Below are positions 1 through 8,716 of a stretch of DNA of 64,000 nucleotides, one piece after another. Source of the stretch: Pseudobutyrivibrio ruminis (GTDB lineage: Bacteria; Bacillota; Clostridia; Lachnospirales; Lachnospiraceae); the NCBI RefSeq assembly GCF_015057245.1, contig NZ_SVET01000013.1:7275-71274 (forward strand), written 5' to 3'. The notes below the pieces were generated by a model that saw nothing but the letters and a program-made list of their open reading frames with translations, had not been told where the DNA came from and did no database searches. Made by a program: the position numbers and the translations under genes. Each line of letters begins with the position of its first letter. Positions within the stretch are counted from its first letter, which is position 1.

Positions 1-77
1 TCTAAAAAACATCAATGTCAAATATATAATACTTCATTTTCAGGGGAAATAATATGAAATAACAGTGAATAAACATG

Positions 78-104
78 AAAAAAGCAGATGCAGAACGCAC
101 CCGC
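78..104 (-). terminator. Terminator after the sugar ABC operon
   Basis: On the minus strand GCGGGTGC, a 5-base loop and GCATCTGC form an 8-bp stem with two G-U pairs, followed at once by six T. It lies 38 bases past the stop of the last permease gene, so it should end the ytfQ-type operon. Confidence 0.7.
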
Positions 105-141
105 CTTTTCCATGTTGAAGGATTTTGTTAGAAAAAGAAAG

Positions 142-1173
142 TTACTTATTGCGGCGTGCCTTAACTAAGGCAAATACCGACTGAAGGATTATGAAAATAC
201 AAAGGAGCGCTGCCGTTGCTATGTTTGCCCAGCTAGAAAGGAGCTTTCCGTTTGTATTAACTAGTACTGTAATTGTACCGTTGATGAGAACACCGAAGAG
301 TGAACCGATTACGTTTCCTACACCACCTGTAAGAAGTGTTCCACCAATAACGGCTGATGCAATAGCATCCATTTCAAGGCCCTTTGCCTGGTTAACTGAA
401 CCTGACATTGTGTTCAAGCAGTATAGGATACCACCGATTGAGCAAAGGAATGATGAAAGAATGTGTGAAAGCATTCTTGTCTTTTTAACATTCAAGCCCA
501 TCATTGTTGCTGATGTCTGGTTTCCACCAACAGCGTAAAGATTACGTCCAAACTTTGTATACTTTAACATCAAGAAGATAAGAACAAGTACAACAAGGGC
601 AATAACAACTGTTGGTCTCATATAAGGAACAACTACCTTACCATGCTTGTTAACCTTTCCAAGGAACTCTGGAAGATTGATTTTTGAATTTGCCCATGCA
701 TAGAAAACTGGGTTGTCAGCCTCTGTGATAGAAATCTGACCTGAGCAGATAACTGCTGTCATACCTCTTCCAAAGAACATGCCTGCCATGGTTACAATGA
801 ATGGCTGTATCTCTAAATATCCAACTAAGAATCCCTGAACTGCGCCAAATACAAGACCGATTACAAGAACAAGAATTACCATTGGAACTGCACCCATGTG
901 CCATTCTGTCATACCATAAACAAGTAACATACAGTCCATGGCGATAACTGAACCTACTGAAATATCGATTCCACCTGTCAACATAACACATGTCATTCCA
1001 CAGGTTACGCAGATAAGACCAGCATTGTTGATAAGGATATTTAGGAATGTCTGTAAGTTTCCAAAACCTTTATCCTGATAAATCAGGCAGCCTACAATAT
1101 ACATAAATATGAAGAGGCCGATTGTGATAAATATTAAAACTGTATTTGGATCTAATTTTCTTCTCGTCTTCAT
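142..1173 (-). CDS. yjfF: Sugar ABC transporter permease, YjfF-like
   Basis: A 343-residue integral membrane protein of the ribose/galactose ABC permease family (BPD_transp_2), with about nine hydrophobic segments and the family signature GGIDISVGSV near residues 67-76. It would form the membrane channel with the second permease and be driven by the ATPase upstream. It is the last gene of a four-gene minus-strand operon in the order binding protein, ATPase, permease, permease, which is the ytfQ-ytfR-ytfT-yjfF order of the E. coli galactofuranose importer. Its ATG overlaps the stop codon of the preceding permease by one base (TAATG), suggesting translational coupling, and GGAGG lies 7 bases upstream. 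The substrate is inferred from the binding protein, not from this permease. Confidence 0.88.
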   Translation of the reverse strand: MKTRRKLDPNTVLIFITIGLFIFMYIVGCLIYQDKGFGNLQTFLNILINNAGLICVTCGMTCVMLTGGIDISVGSVIAMDCMLLVYGMTEWHMGAVPMVILVLVIGLVFGAVQGFLVGYLEIQPFIVTMAGMFFGRGMTAVICSGQISITEADNPVFYAWANSKINLPEFLGKVNKHGKVVVPYMRPTVVIALVVLVLIFLMLKYTKFGRNLYAVGGNQTSATMMGLNVKKTRMLSHILSSFLCSIGGILYCLNTMSGSVNQAKGLEMDAIASAVIGGTLLTGGVGNVIGSLFGVLINGTITVLVNTNGKLLSSWANIATAALLCIFIILQSVFALVKARRNK

Positions 1174-2219
1174 TATGCTGCCTCCTTTATGTGAGCCTTC
1201 TGGGCCTTTCTTGCTGCCATGTAGGCTTTGAATGCAGGAGCCTGCACTACTACGATTATAATAACGATGATAGCCTTAAACACTGGAGCCTTATCTGTTG
1301 AAACACCCATAGCAAGAAGTGTTGTTGTGATTGCCTGGATTGTGTATGCACCAATGATTGAACCAGCAAGGTTGAATTTACCACCGCCAAGTGAGTTGCC
1401 ACCAAGTGCTACTGCAAGGATGGCATCCAATTCGTAGTTAAGACCAATGTTGTTTGAATCTGCTGAGTAGATTCTTGATGAAGCTACAATACCTGCGATA
1501 CCAGCACAGATACCACAAACAAGGTAGCAGATAAAGCAAATTACATCTGAGTTGATACCAGAAATTCTAGCTGCTCTGCTGTTGATACCAACTGACTGGA
1601 TATAAAGTCCAAGTGCCGTTTTCTTTAAAAGAATAGTTACAATAAGGATTACTAACGCTGCCACAAATACTGGTGTAGGTATTGGACATCCCGGAAGGAA
1701 GTTGCCTAAATATTTGTAAGGCTCATATCGTATATACGTAATCTGGTTGTTGCAAAGTAACAAACCGATTGCTCGTGCCGCCGTATATAAAATCAACGTT
1801 GCAACCATTGGTTGTATCTTTAGTTTGGATACCAGGGCACCGTTCATTGCACCGCAGACACCACCCATAAGTACACCAAAAAGCATTCCGATTCCCATTG
1901 GAACCATAAGCTCATTTACTGAGTTGTTGCCGTATCCTGCAAGTAACATACAGCAGCTACATGCTGATAGTGACATTACTGAACCAACAGAAATATCAGT
2001 ACCTGCTGAAACCGCAACTACAAGTGTCTGTCCTACTGCAAGGATTGCAATTTCTGAACCACGGTTCAAAATATCGATTAAACGTCCAAACAAAACACCA
2101 TCCTGTATCTTGATTGAAAAGAATGCAGGGCTCTTAATCAAGTTGATAAGCAAGACCAAAATCATACAGAAGATTGGTAGGAATAGTGGTTGTTTTGTTA
2201 ATTTCTTAAAGTTTTCCAT
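1173..2219 (-). CDS. ytfT: Sugar ABC transporter permease, YtfT-like
   Basis: A 348-residue inner membrane permease of the BPD_transp_2 family with the signature SAGTDISVGSVMS around residues 71-83 and a conserved GGNSLGGG stretch near residue 273. It pairs with the downstream permease as a heterodimer, as is usual for YtfT/YjfF. The ATG overlaps the ATPase stop by one base (TAATG) and GGAGG is 9 bases upstream. The gene order and the similarity of the binding protein to YtfQ point to galactofuranose or a related furanose; ribose or another pentose remains possible. Confidence 0.88.
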   Translation of the reverse strand: MENFKKLTKQPLFLPIFCMILVLLINLIKSPAFFSIKIQDGVLFGRLIDILNRGSEIAILAVGQTLVVAVSAGTDISVGSVMSLSACSCCMLLAGYGNNSVNELMVPMGIGMLFGVLMGGVCGAMNGALVSKLKIQPMVATLILYTAARAIGLLLCNNQITYIRYEPYKYLGNFLPGCPIPTPVFVAALVILIVTILLKKTALGLYIQSVGINSRAARISGINSDVICFICYLVCGICAGIAGIVASSRIYSADSNNIGLNYELDAILAVALGGNSLGGGKFNLAGSIIGAYTIQAITTTLLAMGVSTDKAPVFKAIIVIIIVVVQAPAFKAYMAARKAQKAHIKEAA

Positions 2220-3733
2220 TATTCTGCACCTCCTGCTATGGCTGCCATGACTGTTTCTTGGTTAAGATTTTCAGTAATTTCTCCAACCTGGGCGCCATCG
2301 CGCATTACGTACATTCTTGAACATGTACGAAGCATTTCTTCAATTTCAGAGGAAATAAATACAATGCTCATTCCCTCTTCTTCCGCAAATTTCAAAGCCA
2401 ACTTCTGGAACTCTGTCTTTGTTCCGATATCAATACCTCTGGTTGGCTCATCCAAAATTAAGAAATCAGGATGTGTGCATAACCATCTTGCAAGGATAAC
2501 CTTTTGTTGATTACCACCTGACAACTGGTTAATAGGAGTTTCGCGAGATGCTGTCTTGATTTGAAGCATATCGATAAACTTGTCTGCAAGTTCATTTTGT
2601 TTTGCAACTGGAATCTTTTTGAACATTCCGTTTCTAGCCTGAAGGGCAAGAATTATATTCTCCCTTACTGAAAGGTCGCCTATGCAGCCGTCAGCCTTTC
2701 TATCATCTGGCAAATATCCCATGCCTGCTTTGATAGCATCAAGAGGCTCTTTTACATTGAGATTTTTGCCGTTCATTTTCAGAGTACCAGTTTGAGCTTT
2801 ATCTGCACCGTAGATGCAACGAACCATTTCTGAACGACCAGATCCCAAAAGTCCTGTAACACCAACAACCTCACCTTTCTTGATTTCGAAATCAAATGGC
2901 TTGATTGTTCCCTTATGGCTAAGGCCTTTGGCTTCCACAACAACTTCATCAGATGTGTGTTCTGCCCCTTCCTTTTTGATAGATGCCAAATCATCGAAAT
3001 CCTTACCAAGCATTGCCGCCACAAGCTTGACACGTGGCATCTCCTCAACTGTGTACTCTCCTGCAAACTCGCCATTTCTAAGAACAGTGATAGTATCGCA
3101 TACCTCATATACCTGCTCCAAGAAATGAGTTACAAATATTATTCCAACTCCCTTTGCTTTCAAGCCACGCATTACCTTAAAGAGCTTTTCTACTTCGTTA
3201 TCATCAAGTGATGATGTAGGCTCATCAAGGATTAGAACTTTACAGTCCATATCTACAGCTCTTGCAATAGCTATCATCTGCTGGATTGCAAGAGAATAAT
3301 TTTCAAGAGCAATAGTTACATCAATATTAATTTCCAAACCATCCATTATTTCCTTGGCTCTCTTGTTCATTGTTCGCCAATCGATGGTTCCAATTTTTGT
3401 TTTTGGCTCGCGGCCGATAAATAAGTTTTCTGCAACAGTGAGGTTTGGACAGAGGTTTACTTCTTGGTAAACTGTTGCAATGCCCTTTTCCTGGGCTTCT
3501 AATGTTGAATGATTAACTACAGGTCCATCAACTCCAGCTACGTGGATTTCACCTGCATCAAGAGAATATACACCAGTCAACACCTTAATCAGTGTTGATT
3601 TTCCCGCACCATTTTCTCCCATCAGTGCATGTATCTCTCCCTTTCTGAGAGTAAACTGTGCATGATCTAATGCCTTAACTCCGGGAAAGGACTTAGAGAT
3701 ATCTCGCATTGTAATCAACAAATTTTCATCCAT
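2219..3733 (-). CDS. ytfR: Sugar ABC transporter ATP-binding protein, YtfR-like
   Basis: A double ABC ATPase of about 504 residues that powers the two permeases. The first half has Walker A GENGAGKST (about residues 39-47) and Walker B VLILDEPTSSLD. The second has a degenerate P-loop GLLGSGRSE, the signature LSGGNQQKV and Walker B FLILDEPTRGID. This is the pattern of the RbsA/MglA/YtfR family. A longer reading starts at 3754, but the ATG at 3733 has GGAG 7 bases upstream and fits the family N-terminus (MDENLLITMRDISKSF). It is separated from the binding-protein gene by a terminator-like hairpin, so it is probably made in smaller amount than that protein. Confidence 0.9.
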   Translation of the reverse strand: MDENLLITMRDISKSFPGVKALDHAQFTLRKGEIHALMGENGAGKSTLIKVLTGVYSLDAGEIHVAGVDGPVVNHSTLEAQEKGIATVYQEVNLCPNLTVAENLFIGREPKTKIGTIDWRTMNKRAKEIMDGLEINIDVTIALENYSLAIQQMIAIARAVDMDCKVLILDEPTSSLDDNEVEKLFKVMRGLKAKGVGIIFVTHFLEQVYEVCDTITVLRNGEFAGEYTVEEMPRVKLVAAMLGKDFDDLASIKKEGAEHTSDEVVVEAKGLSHKGTIKPFDFEIKKGEVVGVTGLLGSGRSEMVRCIYGADKAQTGTLKMNGKNLNVKEPLDAIKAGMGYLPDDRKADGCIGDLSVRENIILALQARNGMFKKIPVAKQNELADKFIDMLQIKTASRETPINQLSGGNQQKVILARWLCTHPDFLILDEPTRGIDIGTKTEFQKLALKFAEEEGMSIVFISSEIEEMLRTCSRMYVMRDGAQVGEITENLNQETVMAAIAGGAE

Positions 3734-3793
3734 GTTCTTTCTCCACTTCTCCATCTACGCCAATTACGCATACTTGGTTTAAATTTTAAATAA

Positions 3794-3817
3794 AGGGGAA
3801 GGAATTGACCTTCCCCT
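3794..3817 (-). terminator. Intercistronic hairpin between binding protein and ATPase genes
   Basis: AGGGGAAGG, a 6-base loop and CCTTCCCCT give a perfect 9-bp stem, followed on the minus strand by TTTATTT. It sits just after the binding-protein stop (3834) and before the ATPase start. Such hairpins usually leave the binding protein in excess by partial termination or by protecting the upstream mRNA. Confidence 0.65.
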
Positions 3818-3833
3818 ATCTCTTACCTTATTT

Positions 3834-4943
3834 TTAGTATGATGCCTGTGATGCTGCGTCTGTTACAACTACAAGATCTTCTGTAACTTCTTCACCTGCA
3901 TTGTTTGTGTATGTAATGCTTGAAAGGATATCCTCAGCAACATACCATGGCTCTGTCATGAATGTCTGCTTTGCAACTGTCTCACCAGCCTCAAGCTGCT
4001 GTACGATATCTGCACAATACTCACCCTGAAGTGGGTAGCACATGAAGTCTGCATTGATGTCGCCTGACTGTACATATTCAAGACCAGCCTTGCAAGCGTC
4101 GAAAGAAATAAGGATAACGTCTTTGTCTACACCATAAGAAACACCAGCTGCCTTCATAGCGTCCATAGCACCAAATGCTTCGTTATCGTTCTGGCAAACA
4201 ACTACGTTGAACTTGCCTTCATAAGACTTGCAGTATGATTCCATAACCTGCTGACCACCATCCTGTGTGAAGTCACCATCCTGTGAATCAAGGATTGTCC
4301 AACCTTCAGCATCAGCGATCTTCTTGAATCCATCTGTACGTCCGATCTGAGCAGATGAACCATTAGAACCTTCGATTACAAGGATGTTGAGATCTGAGAT
4401 ACCCTTAGCTGCTGCATAATCCTTTAACCATGTACCAGCTGCAAGACCTTCGTTCATGAACTCTGAACCAACCCATGAAACATACTTGTCTGAATCATCA
4501 ATTGTTCTATCGATAACGATTACTGGAATACCAGCATCCTCACACTCTGTAAGAACTGTGTCCCAACCTGTTGAAACGATAGGATCGATTACGATGTAAT
4601 CAACATCATCCTGGATGAACTGACGAACTGCTTCAATCTGTGTTGCTGAATCATTATCGCAATCAACGAACTGAAGGTCATATCCATTCTCCTCTGAGAA
4701 TGCAGCCTGTACTGAGTTTGTTGAAGCTGTACGCCAATCTGACTCATGACCAACCTGTGCGAAACCAACTGTGATTAAATCACCGCTTGCTGCTGCATCA
4801 TCACTTCCAGCATCCTCTGTTGTCTCAGCTGCAGCTGTGTCAGATGATGTATCTGTTGAAGCTGTGTCTGATGCGCCACCACAAGCTACCATTGATGTAG
4901 CCATAAGGCTTACGAGCATTCCTGCTACTATTCTTTTTTTCAT
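3834..4943 (-). CDS. ytfQ: Galactofuranose-type sugar-binding lipoprotein, YtfQ-like
   Basis: A 369-residue secreted substrate-binding protein (Peripla_BP_4). The N-terminus has a lipoprotein signal ending in SMVAC with the lipid-accepting Cys at residue 21, then a Ser/Thr/Ala/Asp linker. The mature part begins VGFAQVGHESDWR and includes DYIVIDPIVSTGWD and GIPVIVIDR, which closely resemble E. coli YtfQ (VGFSQVGSESGWR, TGWEPVL, EIPVFLLDR). It should capture galactofuranose or a similar furanose outside the membrane and hand it to the downstream permeases. It is the first gene of the operon, with AGGAG upstream, and is transcribed away from the regulator at 5291. Confidence 0.9.
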   Translation of the reverse strand: MKKRIVAGMLVSLMATSMVACGGASDTASTDTSSDTAAAETTEDAGSDDAAASGDLITVGFAQVGHESDWRTASTNSVQAAFSEENGYDLQFVDCDNDSATQIEAVRQFIQDDVDYIVIDPIVSTGWDTVLTECEDAGIPVIVIDRTIDDSDKYVSWVGSEFMNEGLAAGTWLKDYAAAKGISDLNILVIEGSNGSSAQIGRTDGFKKIADAEGWTILDSQDGDFTQDGGQQVMESYCKSYEGKFNVVVCQNDNEAFGAMDAMKAAGVSYGVDKDVILISFDACKAGLEYVQSGDINADFMCYPLQGEYCADIVQQLEAGETVAKQTFMTEPWYVAEDILSSITYTNNAGEEVTEDLVVVTDAASQASY

Positions 4944-5290
4944 AAGGTTTTTCTCCTTCCTTCTCCTTACCAGGCCCCTTATTCCTGGTTGTTATTTATT
5001 TTCTATATTTAATTTAGCAAAGGTGAAAAATAGCAACAATAAAATTCCCCTAATTTGAAGGCTTTCTAAGAATGCGATAGTACCAATATTTTTAATTTAT
5101 ATATTTTCCATACCAATTCACAAACATTTCCCCAATATTCGTTTTCACCGTGAAATTTTTTTGAATTAAATGTGGAAAATTTATGATTGGTATGTTTTCA
5201 CTATTGATAAATTTCATACCAATTTTCATTGACATATGTTAGAATTTTTATAGATAACGTGGAAACTCTTATGATTAAAGGTGAAATTTT
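4944..5290. promoter_or_regulatory. Divergent regulatory region with ATTGGTATG/CATACCAAT sites
   Basis: This AT-rich gap of about 350 bases separates the transporter operon from the regulator. The 9-mer CATACCAAT occurs at 5109-5117 and 5215-5223, its reverse complement ATTGGTATG at 5186-5194, and a shorter GTACCAAT at 5080-5087. The sites at 5186 and 5215 form an inverted pair. A TTGACA at 5229-5234 could be the -35 box of the regulator promoter, next to the last site. These are candidate operators for the adjacent GntR/LacI protein; binding is inference. Confidence 0.55.
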
Positions 5291-6259
5291 ATGATTCCAA
5301 AATATATTTCATTAAAAAATAAATTAAACAATGACATTCTGGAAAATAAATACCCTATCGGTTCAAAGCTTCCCACTGAGGTAGAATTGGCAAAAGAATA
5401 TAATGTCAGCCGTTCCACTGTAAGACAGGCCTTGGACCTTCTGGTAGAACAGGGAATCATCGATAAACATTGGGGTAGCGGAAATACGGTAATCGCCAAA
5501 AGCGACAATTCCAAAAGCAAAACTGTAATGGTGCTTTTGCCAAACAATAAGGATGCGGTTTTCACTGATGTTTTTTCTGATATTAGTTCTATGCTTATGA
5601 AAAATGGTTTTGAAGTGGAATTTCATAGCACACAAAACAGCTATCAGCTTGAGCGCCAATACCTGCAGCTTCTTATGAATGATATTTATGCAGGGCTGAT
5701 TATTATGATGGCTCGTTCTAATTTTCCATCCACAAATGCCGATTTGCTTCAGCTTCAATGCAAACGCCAGCTTCCTATTGTTTTTATAGATAATGCACCT
5801 TCTACTATTTATAATCCTGTAATTATCTCTGTAGATAATTACGGCAGAGGCTACCAGATGGCCCGTCACCTTATTAATCGTGGTCATAAAAAGCTTGGCG
5901 GTATTTTTATTAATGACAACTATTCTTCCATCCAGGCATTTTCTGGTTTCACCGATGCCATCCGAGATGCCAATCTTGAAATAATGGATAACAGTTTTCA
6001 TTTTTGTAACTACCACGATCCACAGGGTGTTAACTCTCGTACCAATGCTGGTATAAATCGATTTTTAAAATATGCGTACGATACAGTATCAGCTGTTTAT
6101 GTGGACGATCCAAACATCACCGGAGATGGCACATTTCCAATTTTTACATCAAGCTTGACCCCTTCCAAATCATTGGGCAAGGAATGTGCTAACGCGATTA
6201 TGGAAATAAAAAAGAATGGCAACAGCAAATCTGTCACCATTCCATTTAAGGCTAATTAA
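5291..6259 (+). CDS. GntR/LacI-type (AraR-like) sugar repressor
   Basis: A 322-residue regulator. Residues 1-70 form a GntR winged helix (PKYISLKNKLNNDIL, LPTEVELAKEYNVSRSTVRQAL), and the rest is a LacI-type sugar-sensing domain (VMVLLPN, AGLIIM, GRGYQMARHLINRGHKKLGGI). This is the AraR architecture, but the sensor is about 40 residues shorter than AraR, mostly near the C-terminus. It is divergent from the sugar ABC operon and convergent with the second binding protein, its stop overlapping that gene's stop. It probably represses the ABC operon until its sugar is present, through the CATACCAAT sites. AAAGGTGA precedes the ATG by 6 bases. Confidence 0.82.
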   Translation: MIPKYISLKNKLNNDILENKYPIGSKLPTEVELAKEYNVSRSTVRQALDLLVEQGIIDKHWGSGNTVIAKSDNSKSKTVMVLLPNNKDAVFTDVFSDISSMLMKNGFEVEFHSTQNSYQLERQYLQLLMNDIYAGLIIMMARSNFPSTNADLLQLQCKRQLPIVFIDNAPSTIYNPVIISVDNYGRGYQMARHLINRGHKKLGGIFINDNYSSIQAFSGFTDAIRDANLEIMDNSFHFCNYHDPQGVNSRTNAGINRFLKYAYDTVSAVYVDDPNITGDGTFPIFTSSLTPSKSLGKECANAIMEIKKNGNSKSVTIPFKAN

Positions 6260-7275
6260 TATTTTCTATTTTGAATGTAGTCCTCTGTCAATTCATCAGG
6301 TGTAAAGGTATTCTCATCAACATAAGTTATTTTAGGAACCGTCTTGCCCTGATTTAACATATTAACTATGTTGTACAAATATGGCCCCTGCAGAGGATTA
6401 CATTCCACTACAAAATTTATCTGACCATTCATACAAAGCTCCAAGGCATTTTTTGTAGCATCAAAGGAAACTACGGTAATTTTACTTCCCACACCATATT
6501 CCACACCAGCTTCATTAAGCGCTGCGATAGCGCCCATTGCCTCTTCATCGTTTTCGCAATAAAGCACATCAATGTCACTGGCATTCACTTCTTCCAATGT
6601 GTTTTCCATTATTTCTCTAGCTTTAGCTTTTGTAAATTCACCGCAGTCTTCCGCAACGATGTTCCAGTTGTCGTGTTCTTCTATAGCTTTTTCCAAAGCC
6701 TTGGACCTACCTAACTGGGCCGATGATTCCAGTGTGCCTTGAATGTGGACTATATTTAAATCCTCAGTCACTCCATCACCATCAGAATCATACAACTTTT
6801 CCAAATATGTTACTGCAGCTTCTCCCTGGGATTTAAAATCTGAGCCAACGAATGCTGTGTATAAAGCTTCATTTGATACATTTACATTTCTATCGCAGAT
6901 AATTACAGGAATGCCTGCCTGCTTTGCTTCTGATAAAACAGTGTCCCATCCCGTTTCCACTATAGGACTAAGAATGATGTAATCCACGCCTTGCTGGATA
7001 AAAGTACGAATATCACGAATCTGATTATCCTGCTTTGACTGGCCATCCTTATAAATCAGCTTGTAGCCCTTCGCCTCTGAAAAAGATTCTTTGACTGAAT
7101 CAGTCAGCGCCACTCTCCATGCTGATTCTGCACCTGGCTGAGAAAAGCCCACCACTATTAAGTCCGAACTTTCATCCTCTGCCTCCTCAGTCTTTTTTGA
7201 GGCTCCGCAGCCGATAAAAGTTGCCATGACTATACAAGCCAATATAAAGCTTAAAACCCTCTTTTTCCTAAACAT
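6256..7275 (-). CDS. Second YtfQ-like lipoprotein, probable sensor partner
   Basis: A 339-residue lipoprotein with signal and lipobox FIGC (Cys 23) followed by a Peripla_BP_4 domain. VGFSQPGAESAWR, GVDYIILSPIVETGWD and GIPVIICDR make it a paralogue of the binding protein at 3834. Its start codon lies inside the end of the histidine-kinase gene (8-base overlap) and no permease or ATPase follows. By analogy with the XylFII-LytS-YesN system of clostridia, it may present bound sugar to the extracellular part of the kinase rather than feed a transporter. It could also be a spare receptor for the YtfRT/YjfF importer. Confidence 0.83.
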   Translation of the reverse strand: MFRKKRVLSFILACIVMATFIGCGASKKTEEAEDESSDLIVVGFSQPGAESAWRVALTDSVKESFSEAKGYKLIYKDGQSKQDNQIRDIRTFIQQGVDYIILSPIVETGWDTVLSEAKQAGIPVIICDRNVNVSNEALYTAFVGSDFKSQGEAAVTYLEKLYDSDGDGVTEDLNIVHIQGTLESSAQLGRSKALEKAIEEHDNWNIVAEDCGEFTKAKAREIMENTLEEVNASDIDVLYCENDEEAMGAIAALNEAGVEYGVGSKITVVSFDATKNALELCMNGQINFVVECNPLQGPYLYNIVNMLNQGKTVPKITYVDENTFTPDELTEDYIQNRKY

Positions 7276-8716
7276 TGATTATCCCCTTCTCATCATGCTT
7301 CTGTTTTGGAATGACTACAGTGATTGTGGTTCCAACTCCCTCTGTGCTGGAAATTGTAAGTCCATATTCCTCTCCAAACAAAAGCTGCACTCGCTCATGA
7401 ACTGTGCGAAGACCAAATCCTATCTTTTCCCCATTTACGATTGCAGCCCTCATCTCCTGCAATCGTTCTTCCGTCATGCCCGCACCATTGTCCTTTACTA
7501 CAAGCTCAATTCTGTCATCCAAATCCACCGCTTCAACTTTTATTGAGCCCTTCTCGCGCTGAAGCTTTATTCCATGATAAATACTGTTTTCAACAAGTGG
7601 CTGAAGCGTAAGCTTTGGTACTGAATACCCATAAAGACTTTCAGGTATATTTACCTGATAATCCATTCTATCCTGATATCTGGTTTTCTGAATTGCCAGG
7701 TAGCTGAGGACATGCTTTTCTTCCTCTTGAAGAGAGATGATATCCTTTCCTCGGCTTAAGCAAAAACGGAAGAAATCAGAAAGATCACTAACCATCTTTA
7801 TACTCTCTTCTTTTTTATCAGCCTCGATTAACCAGATGATTGTATCCAAAGTATTATACAAAAAATGAGGATTAATCTGAGCCTGCAAAAGTTCAAGCTC
7901 TGCATGTCGCTTTCTTCGCTCAGCCCTCTTATTTTCCTGAATAAGAGTATTTAGCTTTCCAACCATCTCCTCAAAACCATCTGACAGAGTTTGTATTTCT
8001 GCCGGAGCTGCGTCAACAGGAGTCTTTGGTTCGAAATCCCCTTTTGTAATATCGTTCACGCGACCTGCCAGCTTTGTGAGAGGTGAAGTGATAGCTTCTG
8101 TAGTCTTTGCAACGTAAAAGATAATAAGGAACACCACTATTACGAACAGTGCAACTGTTCCTATAAGAATGTACTCAACCTGTGTGGTAATCTCTTCCTG
8201 AAGCTCACTAAGATGAACTGATTCATAATATAAATAATCGTACATGTATGTCTGAATCAGATCTGTCAGAATGTAGATATTGTTTTCCAGCTGAGTCATT
8301 CCCTCATCATAAGTCTCAGCATTATCCACCTCTTCCATTCTGGTTTCCAAGGTTATGCACAAATCTCGCACCGACTCTATGGAATCAATACTATCTTTTT
8401 CTGTGGTTTGCTCTAAAAGACGCTCCGCAAGCTCCCTAGCTTTTTCAACCTCTTCTGTTGGCTTTCCATCTGCATAGGCACTATCACTAACGTAATAGAA
8501 CATCTTTAAATCTACATCACTTTTGAAATCCTGGTTGAATGCAGACGCAGCTGTAACATTATGAAGAATTGTTCTGTATTGAAAAGCATTCCAACATAAG
8601 AGACCTATGAGTACCGCAATTACGATACTCATAGGTACAAAAATAACCACTATTAACCTTCTAAGCATAACGCTCATTGAAGGCTTTTGTTTTTTGTTTG
8701 TTACTTCAGCACTCAT
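7268..8716 (-). CDS. Sensor histidine kinase, YesM/LytS-like
   Basis: A 482-residue membrane kinase. A transmembrane helix at about 19-45 and a second at about 180-205 enclose an extracellular helical sensor. These are followed by a HAMP-like linker, a His_kinase domain with the phosphoacceptor in NPHFLYNTLD, and a HATPase_c domain (NSIYHG, DNGAGM, GFGLRTVHERV). Its gene overlaps the response regulator stop by ATGA and the downstream lipoprotein start, so all three should be made together. The ligand is probably a furanose sugar reported by the lipoprotein; the target genes are likely the nearby transporter or glycosidases. Confidence 0.9.
   Translation of the reverse strand: MSAEVTNKKQKPSMSVMLRRLIVVIFVPMSIVIAVLIGLLCWNAFQYRTILHNVTAASAFNQDFKSDVDLKMFYYVSDSAYADGKPTEEVEKARELAERLLEQTTEKDSIDSIESVRDLCITLETRMEEVDNAETYDEGMTQLENNIYILTDLIQTYMYDYLYYESVHLSELQEEITTQVEYILIGTVALFVIVVFLIIFYVAKTTEAITSPLTKLAGRVNDITKGDFEPKTPVDAAPAEIQTLSDGFEEMVGKLNTLIQENKRAERRKRHAELELLQAQINPHFLYNTLDTIIWLIEADKKEESIKMVSDLSDFFRFCLSRGKDIISLQEEEKHVLSYLAIQKTRYQDRMDYQVNIPESLYGYSVPKLTLQPLVENSIYHGIKLQREKGSIKVEAVDLDDRIELVVKDNGAGMTEERLQEMRAAIVNGEKIGFGLRTVHERVQLLFGEEYGLTISSTEGVGTTITVVIPKQKHDEKGIINV

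Noticed and set aside
5363..6016. Long antisense open frame (217 codons) across the regulator gene
   Set aside because: It is opposite a clear GntR/LacI protein, has no domain pattern and no ribosome site.
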